This document shows, piece after piece, positions 35,046-44,026 of a DNA stretch of 45,858 nt; within the stretch, counting starts at the first letter, position 1; each line of letters opens with the position of its first letter. The notes below the pieces were generated by a model. The model searched no databases, was not told where the DNA came from, and saw only the letters and a list, made by a program, of their open reading frames with translations. Source of the DNA: an uncultured Acholeplasmatales bacterium (GTDB lineage: Bacteria; Bacillota_I; Bacilli_A; Acholeplasmatales; Anaeroplasmataceae); the NCBI GenBank assembly GCA_944323055.1, contig CALUQZ010000012.1:1-45858 (forward strand), in the 5' to 3' direction. A program made the position numbers and the translations under genes.

Positions 35046-36162
35046 TAATTATATCGACAAATTAATGACTTCAAAGCCAGATGAACCATTGTGGAACATT
35101 GAACAAATCAGGCAAGGAAAAAAACCACATTGGAATTATATTGATGGTTGTATGATGAATTCTTTAATTCAATTATATGAAGTTACCAATGACAAGAAAT
35201 ATTTAGAGTTTGTAAAAAACTATATTGACTATTATGTTGATGAAGATGGTAATATTTTAGGTTATAATAAAGAAAACTATTCAACAGATGATGTAGCAGA
35301 ATCTAGAATATTGTTTGATTTATACAAATATTATGGTGAAGAAAAATATAAAAAAGCTATTGAATTATCATATAGTCAAATATTAACTCATCCACGCACT
35401 AAAGAAGGTAATTTTTGGCATAAGAAGATTTACCCAAATCAAGTTTGGTTAGATGGGCTTTATATGATGCAAGTATTTTATATGCGTTATGAAACAGTCT
35501 TTAATGGCTATAAAAATTATCAAGATATTAAAAGACAATATCAAAATGTTAGAAATATCATGTTTAATGAAAAAAAAGGTCTACATTATCATGGTTATGA
35601 TTCATCAAGAGAAGCATTTTGGTGTGATAAAGAAACAGGATTATCTAAAAACTTTTGGCTTAGAGCTTGTGGATGGCATTTAGTTAGTTTAGTTGATGTA
35701 CTTGGTTATATGGATGAACAAATCTATGAAGATTATGCTTTTTATAAATCTTTATTAAAAGAAACAGTTGATGGTATCTTAAAGTATTTAGATAAAGAAA
35801 GTAATATGTTCTATCAAGTAGTAGATAAAGGGACTAAAGAAGGAAATTATTTAGAAACTAGTGGTAGTGCAATGATAGCCTATGCTTTACTTAAAGGTGT
35901 TAGGTTAAGAGTTTTACCAGATAGATATCAAAAAATTGGTCTTGCTATATTTAATGGTATATGTTCTAAATATTTAACAGTTAAAGAAGATGGTGACTTA
36001 AATTTAGGTGGTATTTGTCTAGTGGCTGGTTTAGGTCCTGAAAACAATAGAAGAAGAGATGGAACATTTAAATATTATATATCTGAACCAATAGTTGAAA
36101 ATGATGCTAAAGGAGTTGGGCCATTTATTATGGCTTATACAGAAGTTATCAGAATTAAATAG
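35032..36162 (+). CDS. GH105/GH88-type unsaturated glycuronyl hydrolase
   Basis: 376 residues with an (alpha/alpha)6-barrel pattern like YteR/YesR, enzymes that remove unsaturated galacturonic acid from rhamnogalacturonan fragments. The likely acid catalyst is the Asp in QVWLDGLYMMQVF; DDVAESRILF and FWLRACGWHLVSLVDVL match conserved segments. No signal peptide, so it acts in the cytoplasm on imported disaccharides. ATG 35032 has AGGAGG five bases upstream (35029 is the alternative), and the start overlaps the tsaC end. It is an unexpected member of a translation/replication operon; no pectin transporter or lyase is in the window. Confidence 0.85.
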   Translation: MKVIDNYIDKLMTSKPDEPLWNIEQIRQGKKPHWNYIDGCMMNSLIQLYEVTNDKKYLEFVKNYIDYYVDEDGNILGYNKENYSTDDVAESRILFDLYKYYGEEKYKKAIELSYSQILTHPRTKEGNFWHKKIYPNQVWLDGLYMMQVFYMRYETVFNGYKNYQDIKRQYQNVRNIMFNEKKGLHYHGYDSSREAFWCDKETGLSKNFWLRACGWHLVSLVDVLGYMDEQIYEDYAFYKSLLKETVDGILKYLDKESNMFYQVVDKGTKEGNYLETSGSAMIAYALLKGVRLRVLPDRYQKIGLAIFNGICSKYLTVKEDGDLNLGGICLVAGLGPENNRRRDGTFKYYISEPIVENDAKGVGPFIMAYTEVIRIK

Positions 36163-36171
36163 TTATTTAAG

Positions 36172-36205
36172 ACGTTTATGGAGATTAGTCTCTATAAACG
36201 TTTTA
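36172..36205 (+). terminator. Terminator after the GH105 gene
   Basis: A 13-pair stem (36172-36184 with 36189-36201, one G-U pair) with a TTAG loop, followed by TTTT. It ends the operon that begins at gdpP-rplI. Confidence 0.82.
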
Positions 36206-36280
36206 GCTAAATAAAGGGCTTTTTTAAACATTATTTATAAATGTAAAAATATTTTAAGATATTTTAGAAATAAATAAAAT

Positions 36281-36310
36281 TTGTAAGAATTCTAAAAAAT
36301 GAAATATAAT
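36281..36310 (+). promoter_or_regulatory. Possible distal promoter of the opp operon
   Basis: TTGTAA (36281-36286), an 18-base spacer, then TATAAT (36305-36310). It lies about 210 bases upstream of oppA in a gene-free stretch (36206-36520) that otherwise holds only the cre site and the proximal promoter. Confidence 0.35.
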
Positions 36311-36419
36311 TTAAACGAAAATTTATAGTTTTTAAAATTGTGAAATAATATTCAAAGTAAAAGGCTTTTAAGAAACGTAATATTATTATTTGTTTTAAAA
36401 AACGAATATTTTATTTTTG

Positions 36420-36434
36420 TTGAAAGCGTTTACT
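36420..36434 (+). promoter_or_regulatory. cre-like CcpA site upstream of opp
   Basis: TTGAAAGCGTTTACT agrees with the Bacillus cre consensus (WTGNAARCGNWWWCA) at 14 of 15 positions; only the last base differs. It lies 24 bases upstream of the proximal -35, so CcpA would be placed upstream of that promoter and downstream of the distal one. Confidence 0.6.
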
Positions 36435-36458
36435 TATGAAAATATTTCAAACTTTTAC

Positions 36459-36486
36459 TTGCATTGAAACTAAAAATCATTATAAT
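36459..36486 (+). promoter_or_regulatory. Proximal promoter of the opp operon
   Basis: TTGCAT (36459-36464), a 16-base spacer, then TATAAT (36481-36486), about 35 bases upstream of oppA. Confidence 0.6.
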
Positions 36487-36520
36487 AAGAATAAAATCTT
36501 AATTGGAAGGAGAGATTTTA

Positions 36521-39241
36521 ATGAAATTAGTTAAAGGTTTATTATCACTAGGCTTAACAGCTGTAGCTTGTGTGGCAGTTGTTGGTTGTGGCAGTGATAC
36601 ACAAGAAGGTAGTGGACAATATACTTATAACCAATCACTATCTACATTCCCTAATAACTGGAATCCATTCACATATCAAACAGCTACAGCTTCTGATGCA
36701 ATAAATAGTTATTGTGAATCAGGACTATATACTTTTGATTACAATGAAACACTAGATGGTTTTGAATATGTTGATCAAATGGCTAAAGGTGATCCTGTGG
36801 ATGTGACAAATCAATATGTTGGTGAAGAATGGGGTATCGAAGTTGGCGATACAGCAAGAGCATGGAAAGTTACAATTCGTAATGACCTTGTATGGGATGA
36901 TGGCACCCCAATCACAGCAGATACTATCTTGGGCTCTTATGAAAGATTACTAGCCCCAGAAGCTATGAATTATCGTGCTGATCAATACACTTATTCTGGC
37001 CAATTAGTAATTCATAATGCTCGTAATTATTTATATCAAGGCCAATATGTTGGTACACCTAGTAGAGATACTTATGATTTAGATTTAACAAATTCAGCAG
37101 TAGGTACTCCTGGCGCTGTATCAGATTTTGCTAATTTAACAAGTGAACAAAAAGCAAGTATTTACTTTAATATATCACCTACTAGAACATTAACAGCAGA
37201 TGATGCTGTTGCTCCGTTTGTTTCTGGTAATACAATTGAACAAACAGCTATTGGTGAATATTTTGCTTCTAATGGCTTTACATATGATGATGTAGTTGCT
37301 TATATAGCACAATCAATGTTAAGTGCATATTTAGCAGATTGTAATTATTCTAAAGATCAAATTGAGAGTATTATGAACGCAGAAGCTCCTGAAGAAGGAC
37401 AAACAGCATCTGAAGATTATACTACTCAACAAACTAGATTAACAGAGTTAGTAAATATGATTGATTCCCTTGATTTAGTGCCATATTCTACTATCGAAAA
37501 TAATGCACAATTAAGTCAAGCTTTCGGTTATTGTTTAAGTTGGTGGCAAACAAATATTGATGAAGAATTTGATTTCTTCGTAACACGTGATTTAATGCCA
37601 GAAGTTGATTTCTCAGAAGTTGGTGTACAAAAAGTTGATGATTATACATTCGTATTTGTTATTGATACTCCACTTGATGGTTTCTATTTGAAATACAATA
37701 TTGCATCACTTCCTCTTGTAAAATTAGACTTATATGATAGTTTAGCTTCTACATCTAATGGCGTTTATAGAAATACATATGGTACAAGCGTAGATACATA
37801 TGCTTCATATGGCCCTTATAAGCTTACAAGTTTCATAAGTGATTCTCAAATTGTTCTTGAAAGAAATGCAGAATGGTTTGGCTTTAATGATAAAGAACCA
37901 GGTGAACATTGGTATCAAACTACAAGAATAGTTACTCAATATATTGCAGATGACTCAGCAAGAGAACAAGCTTTCTTACGAGGCAACTTAGATTCATTAG
38001 GTTTAACATCTTCAAATTATGAAGATTATGCAGGTTCAGATAACTTATTCTATTCTTCATCAGAATCAACATTCTTCGTAGCTATTAACCCTATGGGTGA
38101 TAAATTAGATACTCCTACATTAGCAGATAGAGTATTGACAAATAAGAATTTCCGTCAAGGACTATCATTTGCTATTAATAGAAGTGATTATCGTGATCAA
38201 GTTACACCAACAAATAATGTTGCGACATCATTATTCTCTAACTACATTATTTCTGATCCAGAAACAGGTACTTCATATCGTTCAGAAGAAATTGCTAAAG
38301 ATGTAATTCTTGATTTCTGGGGTTTAACTGATCAAGTTGGCGAAGGAAAGAGATATGCAACTAAGGATGAGGCTATTGCATCAATTACAGGTTTTGATTC
38401 AGCTTTAGCTAAAGAACATTTTAATGCTGCAGCTAAAGAATTAATAGATAGTAAAGCATGGGATGGAACTTCTACAATAGAAATTACAATTGGTATGCCA
38501 TCTACGAGCCAAACTTATGTTAATGGTTATAATTACTTATCTAGTCAATGGGCACAAATGGTTTCTGGTACTCCATTTGAAGGTAAATTAACATTTAAAC
38601 AAGATACATCAATCGCTGATAACTTCGGTGAAGCTTTACGTAATGGTACTGTTGACATCTTATTTATGGTTGGTTGGTCAGGAAGCGCACTAGACCCATT
38701 CAATTTAATGAGTGCTTATATTGCTGATAGTCAAAGATATGATCAAGGTTCTAATTATAGACAAATGACTACTGATCTACATTTTGATTCTGTAACTGTT
38801 ACTGATAATGGTGAAAGTCGTGATTTAACAGATGTTACTTTAAGATTAAATATTTACGATTTAGCTTGTACAGCTTTAGCTGGTGGTAATGTTAACGCAT
38901 ATTTAGTTAATGAAAACGGCGAATATTTAAATGAGAATGGTCAAGTAGTAAGTGATCCGAATGAAGCTAAATCATATAGTTTTAGCGCTGGTTCATCACA
39001 AGATTATGATGTTCGTTTACAATGCTTAGCTGCTTGTGAAAGTGCTGTTTTACAACAATATACTATGTTACCATTAATTGATGATTCTTCTGCTTCATTA
39101 AAGAGTTATAAAATTAATTATTATACAGAAGAATTCGTATTTGGTATGGGCTTTGGTGGTATTCAATATTACACATACAACTATGACGATGCTGGTTGGA
39201 GTCAATATGTTGCTAGCCAAGGTGGAATATTAAGTTACTAA
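36521..39241 (+). CDS. oppA: Oligopeptide ABC transporter, substrate-binding lipoprotein
   Basis: 906 residues. A lipoprotein signal with lipobox VVGC (cysteine near 23) precedes an SBP_bac_5 fold: NWNPFTYQ, AWKVTIRNDLVWDDGTPITADTIL at about 110-133, YGPYKLTSF, and NFRQGLSFAINRSDY. OppA proteins usually have 530-600 residues; here a poorly conserved stretch of about 200 residues after the first domain (about 145-360) and further insertions enlarge it. It binds peptides outside the membrane for OppBCDF. ATG 36521 follows GGAAGGAGAG. Codon use is typical for the genome, so the size does not look like recent acquisition. Confidence 0.93.
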   Translation: MKLVKGLLSLGLTAVACVAVVGCGSDTQEGSGQYTYNQSLSTFPNNWNPFTYQTATASDAINSYCESGLYTFDYNETLDGFEYVDQMAKGDPVDVTNQYVGEEWGIEVGDTARAWKVTIRNDLVWDDGTPITADTILGSYERLLAPEAMNYRADQYTYSGQLVIHNARNYLYQGQYVGTPSRDTYDLDLTNSAVGTPGAVSDFANLTSEQKASIYFNISPTRTLTADDAVAPFVSGNTIEQTAIGEYFASNGFTYDDVVAYIAQSMLSAYLADCNYSKDQIESIMNAEAPEEGQTASEDYTTQQTRLTELVNMIDSLDLVPYSTIENNAQLSQAFGYCLSWWQTNIDEEFDFFVTRDLMPEVDFSEVGVQKVDDYTFVFVIDTPLDGFYLKYNIASLPLVKLDLYDSLASTSNGVYRNTYGTSVDTYASYGPYKLTSFISDSQIVLERNAEWFGFNDKEPGEHWYQTTRIVTQYIADDSAREQAFLRGNLDSLGLTSSNYEDYAGSDNLFYSSSESTFFVAINPMGDKLDTPTLADRVLTNKNFRQGLSFAINRSDYRDQVTPTNNVATSLFSNYIISDPETGTSYRSEEIAKDVILDFWGLTDQVGEGKRYATKDEAIASITGFDSALAKEHFNAAAKELIDSKAWDGTSTIEITIGMPSTSQTYVNGYNYLSSQWAQMVSGTPFEGKLTFKQDTSIADNFGEALRNGTVDILFMVGWSGSALDPFNLMSAYIADSQRYDQGSNYRQMTTDLHFDSVTVTDNGESRDLTDVTLRLNIYDLACTALAGGNVNAYLVNENGEYLNENGQVVSDPNEAKSYSFSAGSSQDYDVRLQCLAACESAVLQQYTMLPLIDDSSASLKSYKINYYTEEFVFGMGFGGIQYYTYNYDDAGWSQYVASQGGILSY

Positions 39242-39278
39242 TAATTTACGTGTATAAGTAGATTACTTTAAAAAGAGT

Positions 39279-39321
39279 AAGTAGGTGCAATTAGGATGAT
39301 TACACCTACTTGCTTTTGTTT
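39279..39321 (+). terminator. Intercistronic hairpin between oppA and oppB (attenuator or RNA stabiliser)
   Basis: AAGTAGGTG (39279-39287) pairs with CACCTACTT (39303-39311), the stem extending inward through AAT/ATT, and is followed by the T-rich GCTTTTGTTTT. Partial termination here would leave more oppA than oppBCDF mRNA, a common arrangement for binding-protein operons. Confidence 0.65.
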
Positions 39322-39339
39322 TAAGAAAGAGGTTATTTT

Positions 39340-40308
39340 ATGATAAAGTATATAATAAAAAGAGTGCTACTGATGTTATTTACTTTTTTCATTATCATTA
39401 GTATGTGTTTCTTTTTAGTAAAACTGTTACCAATGCCTCCAGTTGATAGTTTTGGTAAAGATGCTGCTTTAATAGAAGCTCGTCGTGTTGCTTTAGGTTA
39501 CTATGAACCATTGATTAAACAATATTTTATCTTTATTCAAAGAACGTTAATTGGTGGTGACTGGGGTGCTAGTGAGTCTGCCCAATATTTGGCATTGAAC
39601 GTAGTTGATGTATTTATGAACAGACTACCTAATACTATTTATATAAATGTTTTATCAATGATTATAAGTGTACCTGTTGGTTTGGCGTTAGGTATATTTG
39701 CTGCTTTAAAGAAGAATCGTTGGCAAGATCATTTAATCAGTATTTTAGTTATGTTATTTATATCTGTTCCTTCCTATGTTTATGCTTTCTTAGTTCAATA
39801 TTTATTTTGCTTTCAATGGCAAATTTTCCCGCAATTTATGATAGTGCCAACTACTGCAGCAGGGTATTTTTCTGCGGAAACATTTGTATCGGTTATGCCA
39901 GCTGTTTTATCACTTTCATTTGGTACAATTGCCGGATTAACACGTTATACAAGAGCTGAATTAACTGAAGTTTTAACTAGTGAATTTATGCTTTTGGCTC
40001 GCACTAAAGGTTTAACTAGAGCGCAAGCAACTACAAGACACGCACTTAGAAATGCTATGGTACCTATTTTCCCGTCTATTATTGGCCAATTTATAGGTAT
40101 TATTAGTGGTTCCTTAATCATTGAAAATATTTTCTCAATTCCGGGTGTAGGTCCTTTGTATGTACAAAGTATTACTCAACAAACACCTGATTATAATATG
40201 TTTATGTTATTAACAGCCTTCTATTGCATAATAGGTTTATTAGCAGGTATTGTTGTTGATATTTCATATGGTATTATTGATCCTAGAATAAGAATGGGGG
40301 CGAAATAA
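39340..40308 (+). CDS. oppB: Oligopeptide ABC transporter permease
   Basis: 322 residues with the OppB pattern: an N-terminal helix (IKRVLLMLFTFFIIISMCFFLVK), a conserved extracytoplasmic segment with ALGYYEPLIKQYF, five further helices and the EAA loop ARTKGLTRAQATTRHALRNA that contacts the ATPases. Normal length. AAGAGGTTATTTT precedes the start. Confidence 0.95.
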   Translation: MIKYIIKRVLLMLFTFFIIISMCFFLVKLLPMPPVDSFGKDAALIEARRVALGYYEPLIKQYFIFIQRTLIGGDWGASESAQYLALNVVDVFMNRLPNTIYINVLSMIISVPVGLALGIFAALKKNRWQDHLISILVMLFISVPSYVYAFLVQYLFCFQWQIFPQFMIVPTTAAGYFSAETFVSVMPAVLSLSFGTIAGLTRYTRAELTEVLTSEFMLLARTKGLTRAQATTRHALRNAMVPIFPSIIGQFIGIISGSLIIENIFSIPGVGPLYVQSITQQTPDYNMFMLLTAFYCIIGLLAGIVVDISYGIIDPRIRMGAK

Positions 40309-40310
40309 TT

Positions 40311-41855
40311 ATGCAAGATACAATTAAAATTGATCCTTCTCAATTTGAATTTGTTCAAAAAGAGAAATTTATAAAAGATGAAAAAATTGAAACTAAAAAA
40401 ATAGGCTATTTTAAAGATGCATTAATTAGATTTACCCGTAATAAGGCATCAGTTGCCGCTTTTGTTATAATAATTTTATTGGTAATTTATTCAATTGTTG
40501 GTCCTTATATAGGCAATCAAAATTATATTGTGAATTCTTATGATTCACGCCGCTTAGGCTATAGTTATACATTACCTAAATTATTTAATACAGGCTTTGG
40601 TTTTTGGGATGGCACTGAAAAACAAAGTGTCAATCAAAATACATATAATAGATATTATGCAATTTATGTTGAAACTAGTAGAAATGGATCTACAGAAGAT
40701 ACAACACGCAATCCAATTACAAAAGTATATTCTAATTATTTAGCTAGTGGTGTACAATATTATGATATTAGATATGATTCATATGCTGGTTTAGGTATGC
40801 AATATTTAACTGTAACCGAAGCTGAATATCTAGCGATTCAAGAATGGCAAAATGAAACAGGTATTCAAGTTATTTATCCAGCTGTAAATAATAGTTCATC
40901 TGTTCCATCTGTAGCTAATGATCCAAATATTTGGTATCAATTAAATCAAAGAAATCAACCAGACGTTACATATGATGAAAATGGTAACCCTATATTTATT
41001 GAAACATATAATACAACATCAAATGATGGTGGTTATAATTCATTGAGAATTGATGGTGATGATGGTAGTTATAAATATGCAAAACCATCAGGAAGTAGTG
41101 GATATCAAATAAGAGTAGATAAAAACGCATATTTTACTTATTGTTACGGAGGTAGTCCAAGATTTATTTTTGGTACAGATACCTCAGGTTACGATATATT
41201 TACAAGATTAGCTCGAGCAGGTAGATTTAGTTTTCTTTTAGCTATTTTTGTTTCAGCGTTAAACTTAATCATAGGTGCTCTTTATGGTGCTATTGAGGGT
41301 TATTTTGGTGGTACAATTGATTTAGTTATGGAACGTATTTGTGATATTCTAGGCAATGTTCCATTTATGGTCGTCACGACATTATTCCAGTTGCACTTAG
41401 CTAGTAAAGTCGGTGTAGTCCCATCGTTGTTATTTGCTTTCGTGTTAACTGGTTGGATTGGTACAGCTGCTACAACTCGTATGCAATTTTATCGATATAA
41501 GAACCAAGAATATGTAATGGCAGCAAGAACTTTAGGTGCATCTAATAAGAGATTGATGTTTAAACATATTTTCCCTAATGCTATAGGTACTTTAATTACA
41601 TCATCAGTATTAGTAATCCCTAGCGTAATATTTAGTGAATCTTCATTAACATATTTAGGTATTGTTAACCTAGATTCTGCTGAACAAACTTCTGTAGGTA
41701 CAATGTTGGCTAATGCTCGTGGTTCATTACAAAATTATCCACACATCATTTTATTCCCAGCCTTATTTATATCATTGTTAATGATTACGTTTAACTTATT
41801 TGGTAATGGTTTACGTGATGCCTTCAATCCTTCATTGAGAGGAGCTGATGAATAA
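40311..41855 (+). CDS. oppC: Oligopeptide ABC transporter permease with large extracytoplasmic insertion
   Basis: 514 residues against about 300-340 for most OppC. After the cytoplasmic N-terminus and the first helix (about 45-64) comes an extra segment of about 200 residues (about 75-280), rich in Tyr, Asn and Ser, predicted outside the membrane. The normal permease resumes at RFIFGTDTSGYDIFTRL (about 283) with the EAA loop AARTLGASNKRLMFKHIFPNA. The insertion might contact the enlarged OppA (inference). Its stop overlaps the oppD start by one base. Confidence 0.93.
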   Translation: MQDTIKIDPSQFEFVQKEKFIKDEKIETKKIGYFKDALIRFTRNKASVAAFVIIILLVIYSIVGPYIGNQNYIVNSYDSRRLGYSYTLPKLFNTGFGFWDGTEKQSVNQNTYNRYYAIYVETSRNGSTEDTTRNPITKVYSNYLASGVQYYDIRYDSYAGLGMQYLTVTEAEYLAIQEWQNETGIQVIYPAVNNSSSVPSVANDPNIWYQLNQRNQPDVTYDENGNPIFIETYNTTSNDGGYNSLRIDGDDGSYKYAKPSGSSGYQIRVDKNAYFTYCYGGSPRFIFGTDTSGYDIFTRLARAGRFSFLLAIFVSALNLIIGALYGAIEGYFGGTIDLVMERICDILGNVPFMVVTTLFQLHLASKVGVVPSLLFAFVLTGWIGTAATTRMQFYRYKNQEYVMAARTLGASNKRLMFKHIFPNAIGTLITSSVLVIPSVIFSESSLTYLGIVNLDSAEQTSVGTMLANARGSLQNYPHIILFPALFISLLMITFNLFGNGLRDAFNPSLRGADE

Positions 41856-44026
41856 TGGATAATAAAAAAGAAAAGAAATTAAAAGTTGATAATTTAACTA
41901 TTTCTTTTAGAACTGTAAATGGTAATGTTCAAGCTGTAAGAGGAATTTCATTTGATTTATATAAAGAAGAAACATTATGTATAGTAGGTGAATCTGGTTC
42001 TGGTAAATCAGTTACTTCTCGTGCTATATTGGGTATTTTAGCTAAAAATGCCATGATTCAAGGTGGAAAAATCTTTTATGATGGTAAAGATTTACTAAAA
42101 ATTAGTGAAGATGAGTTCCATAAAATCAGAGGCGATAAAATTGCTATGATTTTCCAAGATCCGATGTCAAGTTTAAATCCAATTATGAGAGTTGGTAAAC
42201 AATTGACAGAGGCAATGATTCTTAAAAATAGGGCTAATAGAAGAGAGGCTCGAAAAAGCTTTAATAAATTATTGGCTAAGACAGTTGAATTATTAAATTT
42301 AAATGTTACAGATAAAAATGAAATTGATAACAATAAAAAAGATGCAGAGAATTTTAATAAATTTGAAGTTAAACATTTAGAATTAGAAAGTTCTTATGAT
42401 CGTGCTAGTGAAGCTTGTGATGATTTGAATTTATATTTAAAAGATGTAATATTTAAGTTAGAAAAAAAAGCAGCCGTTAACTTTAAAAGAACAGTTGTAT
42501 ACACTAAAGAAAAAATTCTACAAATCAAAGATGAATATTATTGCCCAGACAATACAAAGTTAGTAGATTTAGTGACTGGTATAAAAGAATACTCTAAGGT
42601 AAAAAAGCCTTCAGAAGAACAAAATAAAGCTTTTTTAGATGAAATAATAAAAATTAATAATGAATTAGAAAGTATAAAAGAAGCAAATACTGTTAAATTT
42701 AACTTCTTTGCTTTAGGCTATTATTTAACATTTGTCAGTGAACAATTACCACCGTATAAGACAAGGGAAGAGTTAAATAAAGTCTTAAGAAAAGAATTAG
42801 ATAACAAATTTATGCTTGATTATATTAAAAAGATTGAGAAAGCTTTAACAATAAGTAATGAGCGTAGTTATGCTAATTCTAAATTGGCTTTAGAGGCTTT
42901 AAGGAGTTTAAAAGCGTTAGATATAGATAACACAAATATAAAAGAATATAAACGTTTAGCTAAAGATGTTGTTAAGAAAATTTTAAGTTCAATTGATGAA
43001 TTAGATATTTATAGAACTAGCCCTTGTTATACTTTTAAATATTCTATTGTAGATAATCTTAATTTGTATTTTTCAATTGATAGCAAAAATGCTAAAGAAA
43101 AGAAAAGATATGATAAAGAGAAAGCTAAGCATGATAATTTAGTTGCTAAAGGAAAAACTTTAACTTGGTCAGTTGTTCCGCAAACTGTATGGAATAAAGA
43201 AGAAATTAAAAAAGAATTATTTTCTGAATATGATTATATGATTAAATATTTAGAAAAATATATTAAAGGTTTTGAACGTAGTTTAAATGATAGAGCAGTT
43301 GATATCATTGACTTCTTTAAAGCTAAAGCTTCTGATGTTGCTACTAAAGTAACAAAAGAAGTAGCTAGAAATAAAGCTATTAAGCTAATGGAAGAAGTAG
43401 GTATTAACGAACCTCGTCGTCGTTTCAGGCAATATCCATTTGAATTTTCAGGTGGTATGCGTCAAAGAATAGTTATAGCTATAGCTTTAGCAGCTAATCC
43501 AGATATTTTAATTTGTGATGAGCCAACAACAGCTCTAGATGTAACTATTCAATCACAAATCTTAGAATTAATTACCAAGTTAAAGAAAGAAAGACACTTA
43601 TCAATCATTTTTATTACTCATGATATGGGCGTTGTAGCTAATATGGCTGATAGAATTGCTGTTATGTATGCAGGTAAGATTGTAGAAATAGGTACAAGTC
43701 AAGATATATTCTATAATCCAAAACATCCATACACATGGGCATTACTATCTTCTATGCCAGATTTAGATACAAAAGAAAAATTAGAATCAATTCCAGGTAC
43801 TCCACCTAATATGATTTATCCTCCTAAAGGAGATGCCTTTGCTGCACGTAATAAATATGCAATGAAAATCGATTTTGAAATGCAACCACCAATGTTTAAG
43901 GTATCTGATACTCATTATGCTGCAACCTGGTTATTACATCCAGATGCTCCAAAAGTATCATTACCTACTACATTAGTAGAAAGAATAAATAGAATGAAAG
44001 AGAGGGTAAAAGAAGATGCAAAATAA
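41855..44026 (+). CDS. oppD: Oligopeptide ABC transporter ATPase with about 370-residue insertion
   Basis: 723 residues against about 320-350 for a usual OppD. Walker A GESGSGKS is at 45-52 and the Q-loop [11 protein letters not shown] at about 99-109, but the signature EFSGGMRQR comes only at about 530. Between them lies a charged, helical insertion rich in Lys, Glu and Asn. Walker B ([12 protein letters not shown]) and the H-loop (FITHD) are normal, so the site looks functional. In the C-terminal OPP domain the four cysteines that bind a [4Fe-4S] cluster in several relatives are replaced ([20 protein letters not shown]). Mycoplasma Opp ATPases also carry long insertions. Confidence 0.93.
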   Translation: MDNKKEKKLKVDNLTISFRTVNGNVQAVRGISFDLYKEETLCIVGESGSGKSVTSRAILGILAKNAMIQGGKIFYDGKDLLKISEDEFHKIRGDKIAMIFQDPMSSLNPIMRVGKQLTEAMILKNRANRREARKSFNKLLAKTVELLNLNVTDKNEIDNNKKDAENFNKFEVKHLELESSYDRASEACDDLNLYLKDVIFKLEKKAAVNFKRTVVYTKEKILQIKDEYYCPDNTKLVDLVTGIKEYSKVKKPSEEQNKAFLDEIIKINNELESIKEANTVKFNFFALGYYLTFVSEQLPPYKTREELNKVLRKELDNKFMLDYIKKIEKALTISNERSYANSKLALEALRSLKALDIDNTNIKEYKRLAKDVVKKILSSIDELDIYRTSPCYTFKYSIVDNLNLYFSIDSKNAKEKKRYDKEKAKHDNLVAKGKTLTWSVVPQTVWNKEEIKKELFSEYDYMIKYLEKYIKGFERSLNDRAVDIIDFFKAKASDVATKVTKEVARNKAIKLMEEVGINEPRRRFRQYPFEFSGGMRQRIVIAIALAANPDILICDEPTTALDVTIQSQILELITKLKKERHLSIIFITHDMGVVANMADRIAVMYAGKIVEIGTSQDIFYNPKHPYTWALLSSMPDLDTKEKLESIPGTPPNMIYPPKGDAFAARNKYAMKIDFEMQPPMFKVSDTHYAATWLLHPDAPKVSLPTTLVERINRMKERVKEDAK

